Shown here one piece after another: positions 9,127-18,069 of a stretch of 64,000 nt of DNA. Each line of letters opens with the position of its first letter. The stretch's first letter is position 1. A program made the position numbers and the translations under genes. The notes beneath the pieces were generated by a model that was not told where the DNA came from, did not search any database, and saw nothing but the letters and a program-made list of their open reading frames with translations. The stretch is from Mycobacterium shigaense. GTDB lineage: Bacteria; Actinomycetota; Actinomycetes; Mycobacteriales; Mycobacteriaceae. The stretch covers positions 4,216,001 through 4,280,000 of the forward strand of contig NZ_AP018164.1 of the NCBI RefSeq assembly GCF_002356315.1, given 5' to 3'.

Positions 9127-10194
9127 TCAGCCGGTGGCCTCGCGGATGTACTCCCCGATCTGGCGCAGCGACCGTTCCGCCTCCGGCACCAACGGCGCCG
9201 CCAACTGGAAGTCGTGCATCTGGCCGGGCCAGACGCGCACCTCGGCCGGAACCCCAACGGCGGCAAGCTTGCTGGCCGCCAATTGCGCATCGTGCAGCAG
9301 CACTTCGGACCCGGACACATGAATCAGGGTGCGCGGTAGTCCGGGCTCGATGTGGTCCAGGGGTTCGTAGATTGCTTCGGGTTTACCGTCCACTATGTTC
9401 TTCTCGGCGGCGATGGCAACCAGCTTGACCAGCGCGTCGAAAGCGTTGGCCGGGAACATCGCGTCGGTCTTGATGTTGGGATGCGCCTGCTTGCATTCCT
9501 TCGCCAGTTGCAGCAGCGGCGAGATCGCCACCAGCGCCGCGGGCTGTTCGCCCTCCTGCTGCAGCCGCTGCGCGAGGGCCAGCGCCAGATACCCGCCCGC
9601 GGAGTCGCCGGCCAGCACGATCTGGTCGGCCGGATACCCGTGCAGCTTCACCCACCGATAGCCGTCGTAGCAGTCGTCGAGCGCCATCCCGATCGAATGT
9701 TTGGGCAGCAGACGGTAATTGACGACCAGCACTGGCGAATCCGCGAATTTCGAGATGGCCTCGACGATGCGGCCATGCGAGTTCGCGCCGCAGGTGAGGA
9801 AAGCCCCGCCGTGGAGGTAGACGACCATCCGCCGCGTGCCGTCGGCCGGCAGCACACCGGGCGCGCGCACCAGCTGCGCCGAGGCGTGGGGCAGCTCCAC
9901 GGTTTCGCGCACCGTCGCGGTCACCGGAAGCAGTACCTTGGCCGCCAGATCCAGGACGCCCCACGGCCACGGCAGGGTGGGGGCGTTGCTGCCGACCGCC
10001 AGAATCGGCCGCAGAGTCACCCGCGCCGCCAGGCTGGCGACCCGGGCGGCGACACTGGGCCCGGACTCGAGTACCTCGACCGGCGCGCCGTCGCTGCTGG
10101 CGTATTTGCGTGCCCGCGCCTTACCTGCCTTGAGGACATCGCGCGGGCGCACGACTTCTCTGGGCGAGCCGGAAACCCAACTGGGTGCGCTCAT
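9127..10194 (-). CDS. lipU: Hormone-sensitive lipase-family esterase
   Basis: A 355-residue alpha/beta-hydrolase. From the ATG at 10194 it shows the oxyanion motif HGGA at 128-131, the nucleophile elbow GDSAGG with Ser198, Asp302 in GSEVLLHDA and His327 in GQMHDF, which completes the triad. This is the hormone-sensitive lipase (family IV) arrangement, and position matches LipU (Rv1076). It should hydrolyse carboxyl esters of short to medium acyl chains; the substrate is unknown. The start is chosen because AGGAAG lies eight bases upstream; an in-frame GTG at 10203 overlaps that site. It is divergent from the GDSL hydrolase gene. Confidence 0.92.
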   Translation of the reverse strand: MSAPSWVSGSPREVVRPRDVLKAGKARARKYASSDGAPVEVLESGPSVAARVASLAARVTLRPILAVGSNAPTLPWPWGVLDLAAKVLLPVTATVRETVELPHASAQLVRAPGVLPADGTRRMVVYLHGGAFLTCGANSHGRIVEAISKFADSPVLVVNYRLLPKHSIGMALDDCYDGYRWVKLHGYPADQIVLAGDSAGGYLALALAQRLQQEGEQPAALVAISPLLQLAKECKQAHPNIKTDAMFPANAFDALVKLVAIAAEKNIVDGKPEAIYEPLDHIEPGLPRTLIHVSGSEVLLHDAQLAASKLAAVGVPAEVRVWPGQMHDFQLAAPLVPEAERSLRQIGEYIREATG

Positions 10195-10360
10195 GCTCAA
10201 CACTTCCTACGTCGTTGTAGTCCGATACAGCATGTGGAGGTCGGCTGAGCGTCCGTCGATTCCCGTCGCCGAGTGGTTCAGCCCTTCCCGTAAACTTAGC
10301 TTCGCAGGCATTTTCGGGTGCAACGTTTGAAGAGTCTGATTTGATACCACATTTGATTCA

Positions 10361-10376
10361 CAACGTGATCACATTG
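10361..10376. promoter_or_regulatory. Near-perfect 16-bp palindrome upstream of GDSL gene
   Basis: CAACGTGATCACATTG matches its own reverse complement at 14 of 16 positions. It lies 48-63 bp before the GDSL hydrolase start, inside the 229-bp divergent region shared with lipU, where local composition is AT-rich. The placement suits an operator. It is not a classical mycobacterial CRP site because the TGTGA/TCACA half-sites lack the six-base spacer. The regulator is unknown. Confidence 0.35.
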
Positions 10377-10423
10377 TTTGCCAGCCGCCCGCGCAAACCC
10401 TGTCGCGGTTCTAAACTGATCCC

Positions 10424-11401
10424 GTGACCATGCGGTTGCCGCGTCGTTCGACCATCGCTCTGGCCACAGCGGGTGCGCTCGCCTCTACGGGTACCGCCTA
10501 TCTGGGGGCACGCAATCTGCTTGTCGGCCAGGCCACTCACGCGCGCACCGTGATCCCCAAGGCGTGGGACATCCCGCCCCGCGCCGACGGCGTCTACCTG
10601 CCCGGCGGCGGACCCGTGGAACGGTGGCAGCGCGGCATGTCGGTGGACCTGCACCTGATGATCTTCGGGGATTCGACCGCCACGGGTTACGGCTGCATGA
10701 GCGCCGAGGAAGTACCCGGTGTGCTCGTCGCGCGCGGGCTCGCCGATCAGACGGGCAAACGTATCCGGTTGAGCACCAAGGCAATTGTCGGCGCCACCTC
10801 CAAAGGCGTGTCCGGTCAGGTCGATGCGATGTTCGTGGCCGGACCGCCGCCGGACGCCGCCGTGATGATGATCGGCGCCAACGACGTCACCGCGCTGAAC
10901 GGGATTAGTCAGTCCGCGCGGCGGCTCGGCAAGACGGTGACGAAGTTGCGCGCCCGCGGCGCGGTGGTGGTCGTCGGCACCTGCCCGGATCTCGGTGTCA
11001 TCTCCGCCATCCCGCAGCCGCTGCGCTCCCTGGCGCACGCCCGGACGTCGCGATTGGCCCGCGCTCAGGCCGCCGCCGTGCGATCGGCCGGCGGTACGCC
11101 GGTGCCGCTGGCGAACCTGCTGGCGCCCCAATTCCGCGCGACGCCGGAACTGATGTTCTCCGCGGACGGCTACCACCCGTCGCCGACGGCCTACGCGCTG
11201 GCGGCGGCCCAGCTGCTGGTGGCGTTGTGCGACGCGTTGGGCCAGGAGGTGCACAGCCCTGTGCTCAACGTGGCGTCGAGGTCCGGTGCATCCGAGCTCG
11301 GTGCCGCCAACACGCGGTTGAGCGCCATGGCGCGGCTGTGGCGACGCCCGGAGCCCAGTTCGGCCGCCCCGTCGTCCTACCAGGAAACCGGCAGCGACTA
11401 G
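10424..11401 (+). CDS. GDSL-type lipase/esterase, membrane-anchored (Rv1075c-like)
   Basis: A 325-residue protein with an N-terminal basic-hydrophobic leader (about 1-30), then an SGNH hydrolase domain. The nucleophile Ser84 lies in GDSTATG, Asn153 in GANDV, and Asp248/His251 in ADGYHPS. This places the triad four residues later than the Ser80/Asp244/His247 reported, as I recall, for the M. tuberculosis homologue Rv1075c. That enzyme is a cell-wall-associated lipase/esterase. The start is GTG at 10424 or the in-frame ATG two codons on. The thiolase gene follows after 92 bp. Confidence 0.9.
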   Translation: MTMRLPRRSTIALATAGALASTGTAYLGARNLLVGQATHARTVIPKAWDIPPRADGVYLPGGGPVERWQRGMSVDLHLMIFGDSTATGYGCMSAEEVPGVLVARGLADQTGKRIRLSTKAIVGATSKGVSGQVDAMFVAGPPPDAAVMMIGANDVTALNGISQSARRLGKTVTKLRARGAVVVVGTCPDLGVISAIPQPLRSLAHARTSRLARAQAAAVRSAGGTPVPLANLLAPQFRATPELMFSADGYHPSPTAYALAAAQLLVALCDALGQEVHSPVLNVASRSGASELGAANTRLSAMARLWRRPEPSSAAPSSYQETGSD

Positions 11402-11493
11402 ATTCACCTAGGACTTGTTGAGCACGTCTACTGGTTTGCCACCCGATCGTGCGGCGAGCCCGTATCCACTGAAAGGGATCGAAGGGAACCGTC

Positions 11494-12711
11494 ATGCCCG
11501 AAGCCGTCATCGTCTCCGCCGCGCGCTCGCCGATCGGACGCGCCATGAAGGGATCGCTGGTCAGCATGCGGCCCGACGACCTGACCGTGCAGATCGTCCG
11601 CGCGGCGCTCGACAAGGTGCCGGCGCTGAACCCGCACCAGATCGACGACCTGATCCTGGGCTGCGGCCAGCCGGCCGGCGAGTCGGGCTACAACCTGGCG
11701 CGCGTCATCGCCGTCGAGCTCGGCTACGACTTCCTACCGGGCACCACCGTGAACCGGTACTGCTCCTCGTCGCTGCAGACCAGCCGGATGGCGTTCCACG
11801 CGATCAAGGCGGGCGAGGGTGACGCGTTCATCTCCGCTGGTGTGGAAACCGTGTCGCGGTTCGCCAAGGGCAGCGCCGACTCCTGGCCGGACACCAAGAA
11901 CGAGCTGTTCGGCGAGGCCCAGGCGCGCTCCGCCGCGGCGGCCGAGGGCGCCAAGGAATGGCACGACCCACGCGCCGACGGCAACGTCCCCGACGTCTAC
12001 ATCGCCATGGGCCAGACGGCGGAGAACGTCGCACTGCTGACGGGAATCAGCCGCGAGGACCAGGACCATTGGGGCGTGCGCAGCCAGAACCGCGCCGAGG
12101 AGGCGATCAAGAGCGGGTTCTTCGAGCGCGAGATCACTCCGGTCATCCTCCCCGACGGGACGACGGTCAGCACCGACGACGGGCCTCGTCCGGGTACCAC
12201 CTACGAGAAGATCAGCGGGCTCAAGCCGGTGTTCCGGCCCAACGGCACCGTGACCGCCGGCAACGCCTGCCCGCTGAACGACGGCGCGGCCGCGCTGGTG
12301 ATCACCAGCGACACCAAGGCCAAGGAACTGGGCCTGACCCCGCTGGCCCGCATCGTGTCCACCGGCGTGAGCGGCCTGTCCCCGGAGATCATGGGCCTCG
12401 GACCCATCGAGGCGTCCAAGAAGGCGCTGCAGCGGGCCGGCCTGTCGGTCAACGACATCGACCTGTTCGAGATCAACGAGGCCTTCGCGGTGCAGGTGCT
12501 GGGCTCGGCCCGCGAGCTGGGTATCGACGAGGACAAGCTGAACGTGTCCGGCGGCGCGATCGCCCTGGGCCACCCGTTCGGCATGACGGGCGCACGCATC
12601 GCGACCACGCTGCTCAACAACTTGCAGACCTACGACAAGACCTTCGGGCTGGAGACGATGTGCGTCGGCGGCGGCCAGGGCATGGCGATGGTGTTCGAAC
12701 GGCTCAGCTAG
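11494..12711 (+). CDS. fadA3: Acetyl-CoA acetyltransferase / 3-ketoacyl-CoA thiolase
   Basis: A 405-residue thiolase with a complete catalytic set: acyl-accepting Cys90 (NRYCSSSLQ), His360 (ALGHPFGMTGAR) and the second Cys390 (CVGGGQG), plus NEAFAVQV at about 328-335. It catalyses thiolytic cleavage of 3-ketoacyl-CoA, or the reverse condensation, in beta-oxidation. Position matches FadA3 (Rv1074c). The ATG at 11494 has a GAAGGGAA site upstream. It lies in a fatty-acid neighbourhood with echA9/echA8 to the right and converges on the Bax-inhibitor gene across a strong hairpin. Confidence 0.94.
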   Translation: MPEAVIVSAARSPIGRAMKGSLVSMRPDDLTVQIVRAALDKVPALNPHQIDDLILGCGQPAGESGYNLARVIAVELGYDFLPGTTVNRYCSSSLQTSRMAFHAIKAGEGDAFISAGVETVSRFAKGSADSWPDTKNELFGEAQARSAAAAEGAKEWHDPRADGNVPDVYIAMGQTAENVALLTGISREDQDHWGVRSQNRAEEAIKSGFFEREITPVILPDGTTVSTDDGPRPGTTYEKISGLKPVFRPNGTVTAGNACPLNDGAAALVITSDTKAKELGLTPLARIVSTGVSGLSPEIMGLGPIEASKKALQRAGLSVNDIDLFEINEAFAVQVLGSARELGIDEDKLNVSGGAIALGHPFGMTGARIATTLLNNLQTYDKTFGLETMCVGGGQGMAMVFERLS

Positions 12712-12849
12712 ACGGGCGCGGCCTCGTCGCGCCGTTTGGGGTGCGCTCACGGCGGCGACACGCCAGTCGACCCCGCCGCCGTTGCACACCAAAAACCGTC
12801 ACCGCACACCCGACACCGTCACCGCCGACCCAACGCGCTCAGCGCACAA

Positions 12850-12884
12850 AGAAGCCGGCACGCCGCTGCGGCGTGCCGGCTTCT
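12850..12884 (-). terminator. Perfect hairpin terminator after the Bax-inhibitor gene
   Basis: Two 17-nt arms (12850-12866 and 12868-12884) are perfectly complementary around a single central T at 12867. Read on the minus strand, the stem is followed by TTTG, so it acts best as an intrinsic terminator for the Bax-inhibitor gene, whose stop is 14 bp away. It may also block read-through from the convergent thiolase gene. Confidence 0.75.
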
Positions 12885-12897
12885 CCCGTCGAGCAGG

Positions 12898-13746
12898 CTA
12901 ATCGTTTTGCAGATAACTGAGCAGACGCAGGATTTCGAGATACAGCCAGACCAGCGTCACGGTCAGGCCGAGTGCGATGCCCCACGCCGCCCTTTCGGGC
13001 GCTCCGGCGCGGATCATCTGGTCCGCCGCGTCGAAGTCGATCAGGAAGCTGAAGGCCGCGATGCCGATCATCACCAGCGAGAACAGGATGGCGATGGGTC
13101 CGCCGCTGCGCAACCCCAGGCCCGTCCCGCCGCCGACGCCGAACAGGGCAAGCACGAAGTTGCCCAGCATCAGGGCCAGCGCGCCGAACAGCGCGCCGAC
13201 GACCCAGCGGGTGAACTTCGGCGTGACCCGGATGGCGCCGGTCTTGTACACGACGAGCATGCCGAAGAACACCCCGAAGGTGCCCAGGACGGCCTGCAGG
13301 ATCAGCGCGCCGGCGCTGACGTTGGAGACCTGGGTGTAGGCGAAGACGAACGACACGGCGCCCAGGAACAGGCCCTCGAGCACCGCGTAGCTCAGCACCA
13401 GCGGCGGACTGTCCTGCTTGCGGCCGAAGGTGGCGACCAGCACCAGCGCCAAGCCGCCGAACGCGCCGATCAGGGTCAGCGGCAGGGCCAGCGCACCCTT
13501 CGACGTCTCGACCAGGTAGAAGGAAACGATCGCGGCGACCGTCAGCACGCCCAGCGTGATGCCGGTCTTGGTGACGACATCGTCGATGGTCACCGGGCGG
13601 GAGGTCTTGGCCTCCCGGTAGGGCGCCGCATAGGGGTCGGCCTGATAGTAGCCCTGCTGCGTCGGGGCCGCGCCAGTGCCGAATTGCGCGTATCCGCCGC
13701 TCTGCTTGGGCAGCGAACGAAATACCGGGTTGCTTGTCTCCCGCAC
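12898..13746 (-). CDS. Bax inhibitor-1 / YccA-family membrane protein
   Basis: A 282-residue protein. A soluble glycine/tyrosine-rich N-terminus (about 1-65) precedes seven hydrophobic segments from about residue 75 to 275. The C-terminal pattern FLIDFDAADQMI with nearby acidic residues resembles the di-aspartyl pH sensor of BI-1/YetJ-type calcium-leak channels. Transport function is inferred from the family only. The frame opens with a TTG at 13764, but a GTG at 13746 has GAGAGGAT about nine bases upstream and begins VRETSNPVF, so it is preferred. It is divergent from echA9. Confidence 0.88.
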   Translation of the reverse strand: MRETSNPVFRSLPKQSGGYAQFGTGAAPTQQGYYQADPYAAPYREAKTSRPVTIDDVVTKTGITLGVLTVAAIVSFYLVETSKGALALPLTLIGAFGGLALVLVATFGRKQDSPPLVLSYAVLEGLFLGAVSFVFAYTQVSNVSAGALILQAVLGTFGVFFGMLVVYKTGAIRVTPKFTRWVVGALFGALALMLGNFVLALFGVGGGTGLGLRSGGPIAILFSLVMIGIAAFSFLIDFDAADQMIRAGAPERAAWGIALGLTVTLVWLYLEILRLLSYLQND

Positions 13747-13888
13747 CGTCGGATCCTCTCTCAAGACTGTGGTTCGAGCTCTGCGAACACTTGCTCAACG
13801 AGCGGCCGTCGTCCCGGGTTCCCAGCGGAGCTGGGTTTTGTGACGTCTTTCCGGGCTCCGATGCTGTCGTCGGCTTAAAGATAATCCT

Positions 13889-13900
13889 TACCCGCGGGTA
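13889..13900. promoter_or_regulatory. 12-bp perfect palindrome upstream of echA9-echA8
   Basis: TACCCGCGGGTA is a perfect palindrome. With one flanking base each side (TTACCCGCGGGTAT) it nearly extends to 14 bp. It lies 106-117 bp before the echA9 start and about 145 bp before the divergent Bax-inhibitor start. Shape and context suit a TetR-type repressor of fatty-acid or branched-chain degradation genes; no cognate regulator can be named from the sequence. Confidence 0.4.
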
Positions 13901-14005
13901 TCGCTGCAGTTGTCACGTTCTAGATTGCTGGTCGAGCCCCGGGCGGCCACGACGGCCAGGACGTCGAAGCCCCGGGCACCAATTCCGGCGATGGGAGGCC
14001 AGCGA

Positions 14006-15079
14006 GTGACCGACGGCGCGACAGCGGAATCCGGCCCCGAAACCAACCCCGAAACCGCAGAGGTCTTGACCCGGGTCGACAACGGCGTCGGATTGATCAC
14101 GCTGAACCGCCCCAAGGCGATCAACTCGCTGAATCAGACCATGGTCGACGCGTTGGGGCCGTTGCTCACCCGGTGGGCGGCCGACGACGCCGTGCACGCG
14201 GTGGTGCTCTCCGGGGCCGGCGAACGCGGGCTGTGCGCAGGCGGCGATGTGGTCGCCGTCTATCACAGCGCCCGCAAGGACGGCGTCGAGGTGCGCAAGT
14301 TCTGGCGCGACGAGTATCTGCTCAACGGCCAGATCGGCCGGTTCCCCAAGCCGTATGTGGCACTGATGGACGGCATCGTGATGGGTGGCGGGGTCGGCGT
14401 CAGCGCGCACGGCAACGTCCGGGTCGTGACCGAAACCTCAAAGGTGGCAATGCCCGAGGTCGGCATAGGGTTTGTCCCCGACGTCGGCGGGGCGTTCATC
14501 TTGTCCCGCGCGCCCGGCGCGCTTGGCCTGTACGCCGCGCTGAGCGGCGCGACGCTGTCCGGATCCGACGCCATCACACTGGGATTGGCGGATCACTACC
14601 TGCCGCACAGCGAACTCGCGGCGTTCACCGCGGCGATCGTCTCGGACGGCGTCGAGTCCGCGGTCGCCGCCCATGTCACCGAGCCGCCGCCCAGTCAGCT
14701 TGCCGCACAACGTGAGTGGATCGACGAATGTTTCGCCGGTGAGACCGTCGTGGACATCGTCGCGGCGCTGCGGGACCACGCGGCCGGACCGGCCAACGAC
14801 GCGGCCAAGCTGATCTCCAGCCGCTCGCCCATCGCGGTCTCGGTCACGCTGCAGGCGATGCGCCGCGCCGCGAAGCTCGATACGCTGGAAGATGTTCTGG
14901 TCCAGGACTATCGGGTGTCGTCGGTCGCGGCCCGCTCACACGATCTGGTGGAGGGCATCCGGGCGCAGATCATCGACAAAGACCGCAACCCGAAGTGGTC
15001 CCCGGCCTCGCTGGACCAGGTGACGGCGGCCGCCGTCGACGCCTACTTCGTACCGGTCGACGACGACCTACGTTTCTAG
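14006..15079 (+). CDS. echA9: Enoyl-CoA hydratase-like, probable 3-hydroxyisobutyryl-CoA hydrolase
   Basis: A 357-residue crotonase-fold protein, longer than simple hydratases and typical of the hydroxyisobutyryl-CoA hydrolase branch. It shows GGDVVAVY (about 79-86), [10 protein letters not shown] at about 122-131, and [14 protein letters not shown] at about 149-162, whose Glu151 and Asp159 match the catalytic pair of that branch. This suggests a role in valine degradation; plain hydratase activity is the alternative. The GTG at 14006 is preferred because GGGAGG lies seven bases upstream. It is the first gene of an operon with echA8 and the hydrolase gene. Confidence 0.9.
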   Translation: MTDGATAESGPETNPETAEVLTRVDNGVGLITLNRPKAINSLNQTMVDALGPLLTRWAADDAVHAVVLSGAGERGLCAGGDVVAVYHSARKDGVEVRKFWRDEYLLNGQIGRFPKPYVALMDGIVMGGGVGVSAHGNVRVVTETSKVAMPEVGIGFVPDVGGAFILSRAPGALGLYAALSGATLSGSDAITLGLADHYLPHSELAAFTAAIVSDGVESAVAAHVTEPPPSQLAAQREWIDECFAGETVVDIVAALRDHAAGPANDAAKLISSRSPIAVSVTLQAMRRAAKLDTLEDVLVQDYRVSSVAARSHDLVEGIRAQIIDKDRNPKWSPASLDQVTAAAVDAYFVPVDDDLRF

Positions 15080-15093
15080 AAAGGCGATGTGCA

Positions 15094-15876
15094 ATGACAC
15101 CCAACAGCTACGAGACCATCCTGATCGAGCGCGAGGAACGCGTCGGGATCATCACGCTGAACCGGCCGCAGGCGCTCAACGCGCTCAATAGCCAGGTCAT
15201 GCACGAAGTCACCAGTGCGGCAACCGAATTCGATCACGATCCCGGCGTGGGCGCGATCATCATCACCGGCTCGGCCAAGGCGTTCGCCGCCGGCGCCGAT
15301 ATCAAGGAAATGGCTGGGCTGTCGTTCGCCGACGCGTTCGCCGCCGACTTCTTCGCCCCATGGGGCAAGCTGGCCGCCGTCCGGACCCCCACGATCGCCG
15401 CGGTGGCCGGGCACGCGCTCGGCGGCGGGTGCGAGCTCGCGATGATGTGCGACCTGCTGATCGCCGCCGACACCGCCAAATTCGGCCAGCCGGAGATCAA
15501 GCTCGGCGTGCTGCCCGGCATGGGTGGTTCGCAACGGCTCACCCGCGCCATCGGCAAGGCCAAGGCGATGGACCTGATCCTGACCGGGCGCACCATCGGC
15601 GCCGAAGAGGCCGAGCGCAGCGGCCTGGTCTCGCGGGTGGTGCCGGCCGACGACCTGCTGACCGAGGCCAAGGCCGTGGCCACCACCATTTCGCAGATGT
15701 CCCTCTCGGCGGCCCGAATGGCCAAGGAGGCCGTCAACCGCGCCTTCGAATCGACCCTGACCGAGGGGCTGCTGTACGAACGCCGGCTGTTCCATTCGAC
15801 TTTCGCGACCGACGACCAGTCCGAAGGCATGCAGGCCTTCATCGAGAAGCGCGCTCCCCACTTCACCCACCGGTAG
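15094..15876 (+). CDS. echA8: Short-chain enoyl-CoA hydratase
   Basis: A 260-residue crotonase. Catalytic glutamates Glu114 (GGGCELAM) and Glu134 (GQPEIKLGV) are spaced 20 residues apart, as in classical enoyl-CoA hydratases, and [10 protein letters not shown] forms the CoA-binding/oxyanion region. It hydrates 2-enoyl-CoA to 3-hydroxyacyl-CoA in beta-oxidation. The length equals that of EchA8 (Rv1070c). The ATG at 15094 begins 14 bp after the echA9 stop, with an AAGG ribosome-binding site. A nearby ATG at 15087 is out of frame. Confidence 0.95.
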   Translation: MTPNSYETILIEREERVGIITLNRPQALNALNSQVMHEVTSAATEFDHDPGVGAIIITGSAKAFAAGADIKEMAGLSFADAFAADFFAPWGKLAAVRTPTIAAVAGHALGGGCELAMMCDLLIAADTAKFGQPEIKLGVLPGMGGSQRLTRAIGKAKAMDLILTGRTIGAEEAERSGLVSRVVPADDLLTEAKAVATTISQMSLSAARMAKEAVNRAFESTLTEGLLYERRLFHSTFATDDQSEGMQAFIEKRAPHFTHR

Positions 15877-15885
15877 GACACGCCC

Positions 15886-17634
15886 ATGAGCGAGACGGGG
15901 TCCGCGACCCACACCGATGCCGGCGACGACTCCGTCATCGACTCTGACGCCGCGCCGGACGCCACCGCCCACGGCACCGCGAAAGTCCCAAAATCCATCC
16001 GGAATCCCTGGTGGATAAGGCATTACACATTCACCGGCACCACGGTCGGCCTGATCTTCGTCTGGCTTTCCCTGACGCCGTCGCTGCTGCCCCGCGGCCC
16101 GCTGTTCCAGGGGCTGGTCAGCGGGTTCTCCGGTGCCATCGGCTATGGGCTGGGCGTCTTTTCGGTATGGCTGGTGCGCTACATGCGGGAATCGAAGTCC
16201 AGCCCCCCACCGCCGCGCTGGGCGTGGAAGGTGCTGATCCCGATCGCCGTGGTGGTCCAGGTCCTGATGGCGATCTGGTTTCACGTCTGGCAGGACGACG
16301 TGCGCGACCTGATGGGCGTGCCACACCTGCAGTGGTACGACTACCCGATCGCGGCGGGGCTGTCGGTGATCGTGTTGTTCGCGCTGGTCGAAATCGGCCA
16401 GTTCATCCGCTGGCTGGTCAGATTCTTGGTCGGGGAGGTCGACCGGATCGCATCCTTCCGCCTGTCGGTGACCATCGTGGTGGTCGCGCTGGTGACGCTG
16501 ACCATCACCCTGCTCAATGGTGTGGTGATCAAGCACACGATGCGGATCCTGAACAACACGTTCGCCTCCGCAAACAACGAGATGAACCCGGAAACCGCGC
16601 CGCCGAGAACCCCACTGCGGTCGGGCGGACCGCAATCCCTGGTGTCGTGGGAGTCGCTGGGCCGCGAGGGGCGCATCTTCGTCGGGGGCGGACCCAAAGC
16701 CGACGAGCTGGCCGGCTTCAACGGCGCCCCGCCGGTCGAACCCATCCGCGCCTATGCCGGACTGAATTCCGCCGACGGCATCACCGCGACCGCCGAGCTG
16801 GCGGCGCGCGAGCTGCAACGCACCGGCGGCCTGCAACGCCAGGTCGTCGCGGTCGCGACGACCACCGGGACCGGCTGGATCAACGAGGCCGAGGCGTCGG
16901 CGCTGGAGTACATGTACAACGGCAACACCGCGATCGTGAGCATGCAATATTCGTTCCTGCCCAGCTGGCTGTCCTTCCTGGTGGACAAGGAGAACGCGCG
17001 CCGCGCCGGGCAGGCCCTGTTTGAGGCGGTGGACCGCCTGATCCGGCAGATGCCCGAGGGACAACGGCCCAAGCTCGTCGTGTTCGGTGAGAGCCTCGGC
17101 TCGTTCGGCGGCGAGGCACCGTTCATGAGCCTGAACAACGTGCTGGCCCGCACCGACGGCGCCTTGTTCAGCGGACCGACCTTCAACAACACCATCTGGA
17201 CGGACCTGACATCGACCCGCGACGCGGGTTCGCCGCAGTGGTTACCGGTCTACAACGACGGCCGCAACGTCCGATTCGTCTCTCGTGCAAAGGATTTGGA
17301 CCGTCCGAATTCCGCCTGGGAGCATCCGCGGGTGGTCTATCTGCAGCACGCGTCCGACCCGATCGCCTGGTGGACGCCCGACCTGCTGTTCAGCGAGCCG
17401 GACTGGCTGCGCGAACCGCGGGGCTACGACGTGCTTCCCGAGACGCGATGGATTCCGGTCGTGACCTTCCTGCAAGTCTCGGCCGACATGGCCGTCGCGG
17501 TCGACGTGCCGGACGGCCACGGGCACCATTACGTCGCCGACATCGCCGACGGCTGGGCCGCGGTGCTGTCACCACCGGGGTGGACACCGGAGAAGACGGC
17601 GCGGCTGCGGCCGTTGCTGCATTCCAACGGGTAA
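15886..17634 (+). CDS. Large membrane-anchored alpha/beta-hydrolase (Rv1069c-like)
   Basis: A 582-residue protein. A charged N-terminus (1-45) is followed by four to five transmembrane helices at about 50-215, then a hydrolase domain. The nucleophile elbow FGESLGSFG places Ser403 as the likely catalytic residue, with HHYVADI near the C-terminus as a candidate histidine region. The layout matches the Pfam Abhydrolase_9_N/Abhydrolase_9 pair found in actinobacteria. The substrate is unknown. The ATG at 15886 lies nine bases past the echA8 stop, indicating co-transcription. It converges on the rhodanese gene across 6 bp. Confidence 0.88.
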   Translation: MSETGSATHTDAGDDSVIDSDAAPDATAHGTAKVPKSIRNPWWIRHYTFTGTTVGLIFVWLSLTPSLLPRGPLFQGLVSGFSGAIGYGLGVFSVWLVRYMRESKSSPPPPRWAWKVLIPIAVVVQVLMAIWFHVWQDDVRDLMGVPHLQWYDYPIAAGLSVIVLFALVEIGQFIRWLVRFLVGEVDRIASFRLSVTIVVVALVTLTITLLNGVVIKHTMRILNNTFASANNEMNPETAPPRTPLRSGGPQSLVSWESLGREGRIFVGGGPKADELAGFNGAPPVEPIRAYAGLNSADGITATAELAARELQRTGGLQRQVVAVATTTGTGWINEAEASALEYMYNGNTAIVSMQYSFLPSWLSFLVDKENARRAGQALFEAVDRLIRQMPEGQRPKLVVFGESLGSFGGEAPFMSLNNVLARTDGALFSGPTFNNTIWTDLTSTRDAGSPQWLPVYNDGRNVRFVSRAKDLDRPNSAWEHPRVVYLQHASDPIAWWTPDLLFSEPDWLREPRGYDVLPETRWIPVVTFLQVSADMAVAVDVPDGHGHHYVADIADGWAAVLSPPGWTPEKTARLRPLLHSNG

Positions 17635-17640
17635 CCAGAG

Positions 17641-18069
17641 TCAGCGGCGCGCGGCGGTCCCGCTCAACGCCGCCGAGGCGGTCGGCTCCCGGCCCAGCTC
17701 GGCCAGCACGCCGGCGTCGGCCAGCGCGTGATAGCCGCCGATCACGTCGGTGGCGCGGAGCAGGCCGATGTCCAGCAGCGCCGCCGCGGCCAGGCTGGAT
17801 GTGTAACCCTCCGAGCACAGGATCACCCACTCGACGTCGTCGCCGACGGCCTCGGGCAGCCGGGCGTCGCTGGTGGGGTCGCACCGCCATTCCAGGACGT
17901 TGCGCTCGATGATCAACGCACCCGGCACCTCGCCCTCGTGCAACCGCTGGGCCTGCGGCCGGATGTCGACCAATACGGCCCCCCGGCGCAGCGCATCGGG
18001 GACCTCGGCGGCGGGCAGGCGACGGTACCGGCGCCGCGCCGCTCTCAGGACCAGGTCGATACGGCTCAT
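17641..18069 (-). CDS. Rhodanese-like sulfurtransferase
   Basis: A 142-residue single-domain rhodanese. The active-site loop CSEGYTSS places the persulfide cysteine at Cys85, and VLVDIRPQAQR at about 32-42 is the conserved first strand with its Asp-Ile-Arg motif. Such enzymes transfer sulfane sulfur to cyanide, thiols or biosynthetic acceptors. The ATG at 18069 overlaps the stop of the cysteine dioxygenase gene as TGATG, so translation is coupled. The pair suggests joint handling of excess cysteine sulfur; this matches Rv1066/Rv1065. Confidence 0.88.
   Translation of the reverse strand: MSRIDLVLRAARRRYRRLPAAEVPDALRRGAVLVDIRPQAQRLHEGEVPGALIIERNVLEWRCDPTSDARLPEAVGDDVEWVILCSEGYTSSLAAAALLDIGLLRATDVIGGYHALADAGVLAELGREPTASAALSGTAARR

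Noticed and set aside
15076-17064. A 662-codon minus-strand frame opposite echA8 and the membrane hydrolase
   Set aside because: Antisense shadow; the plus-strand genes carry complete catalytic motifs.
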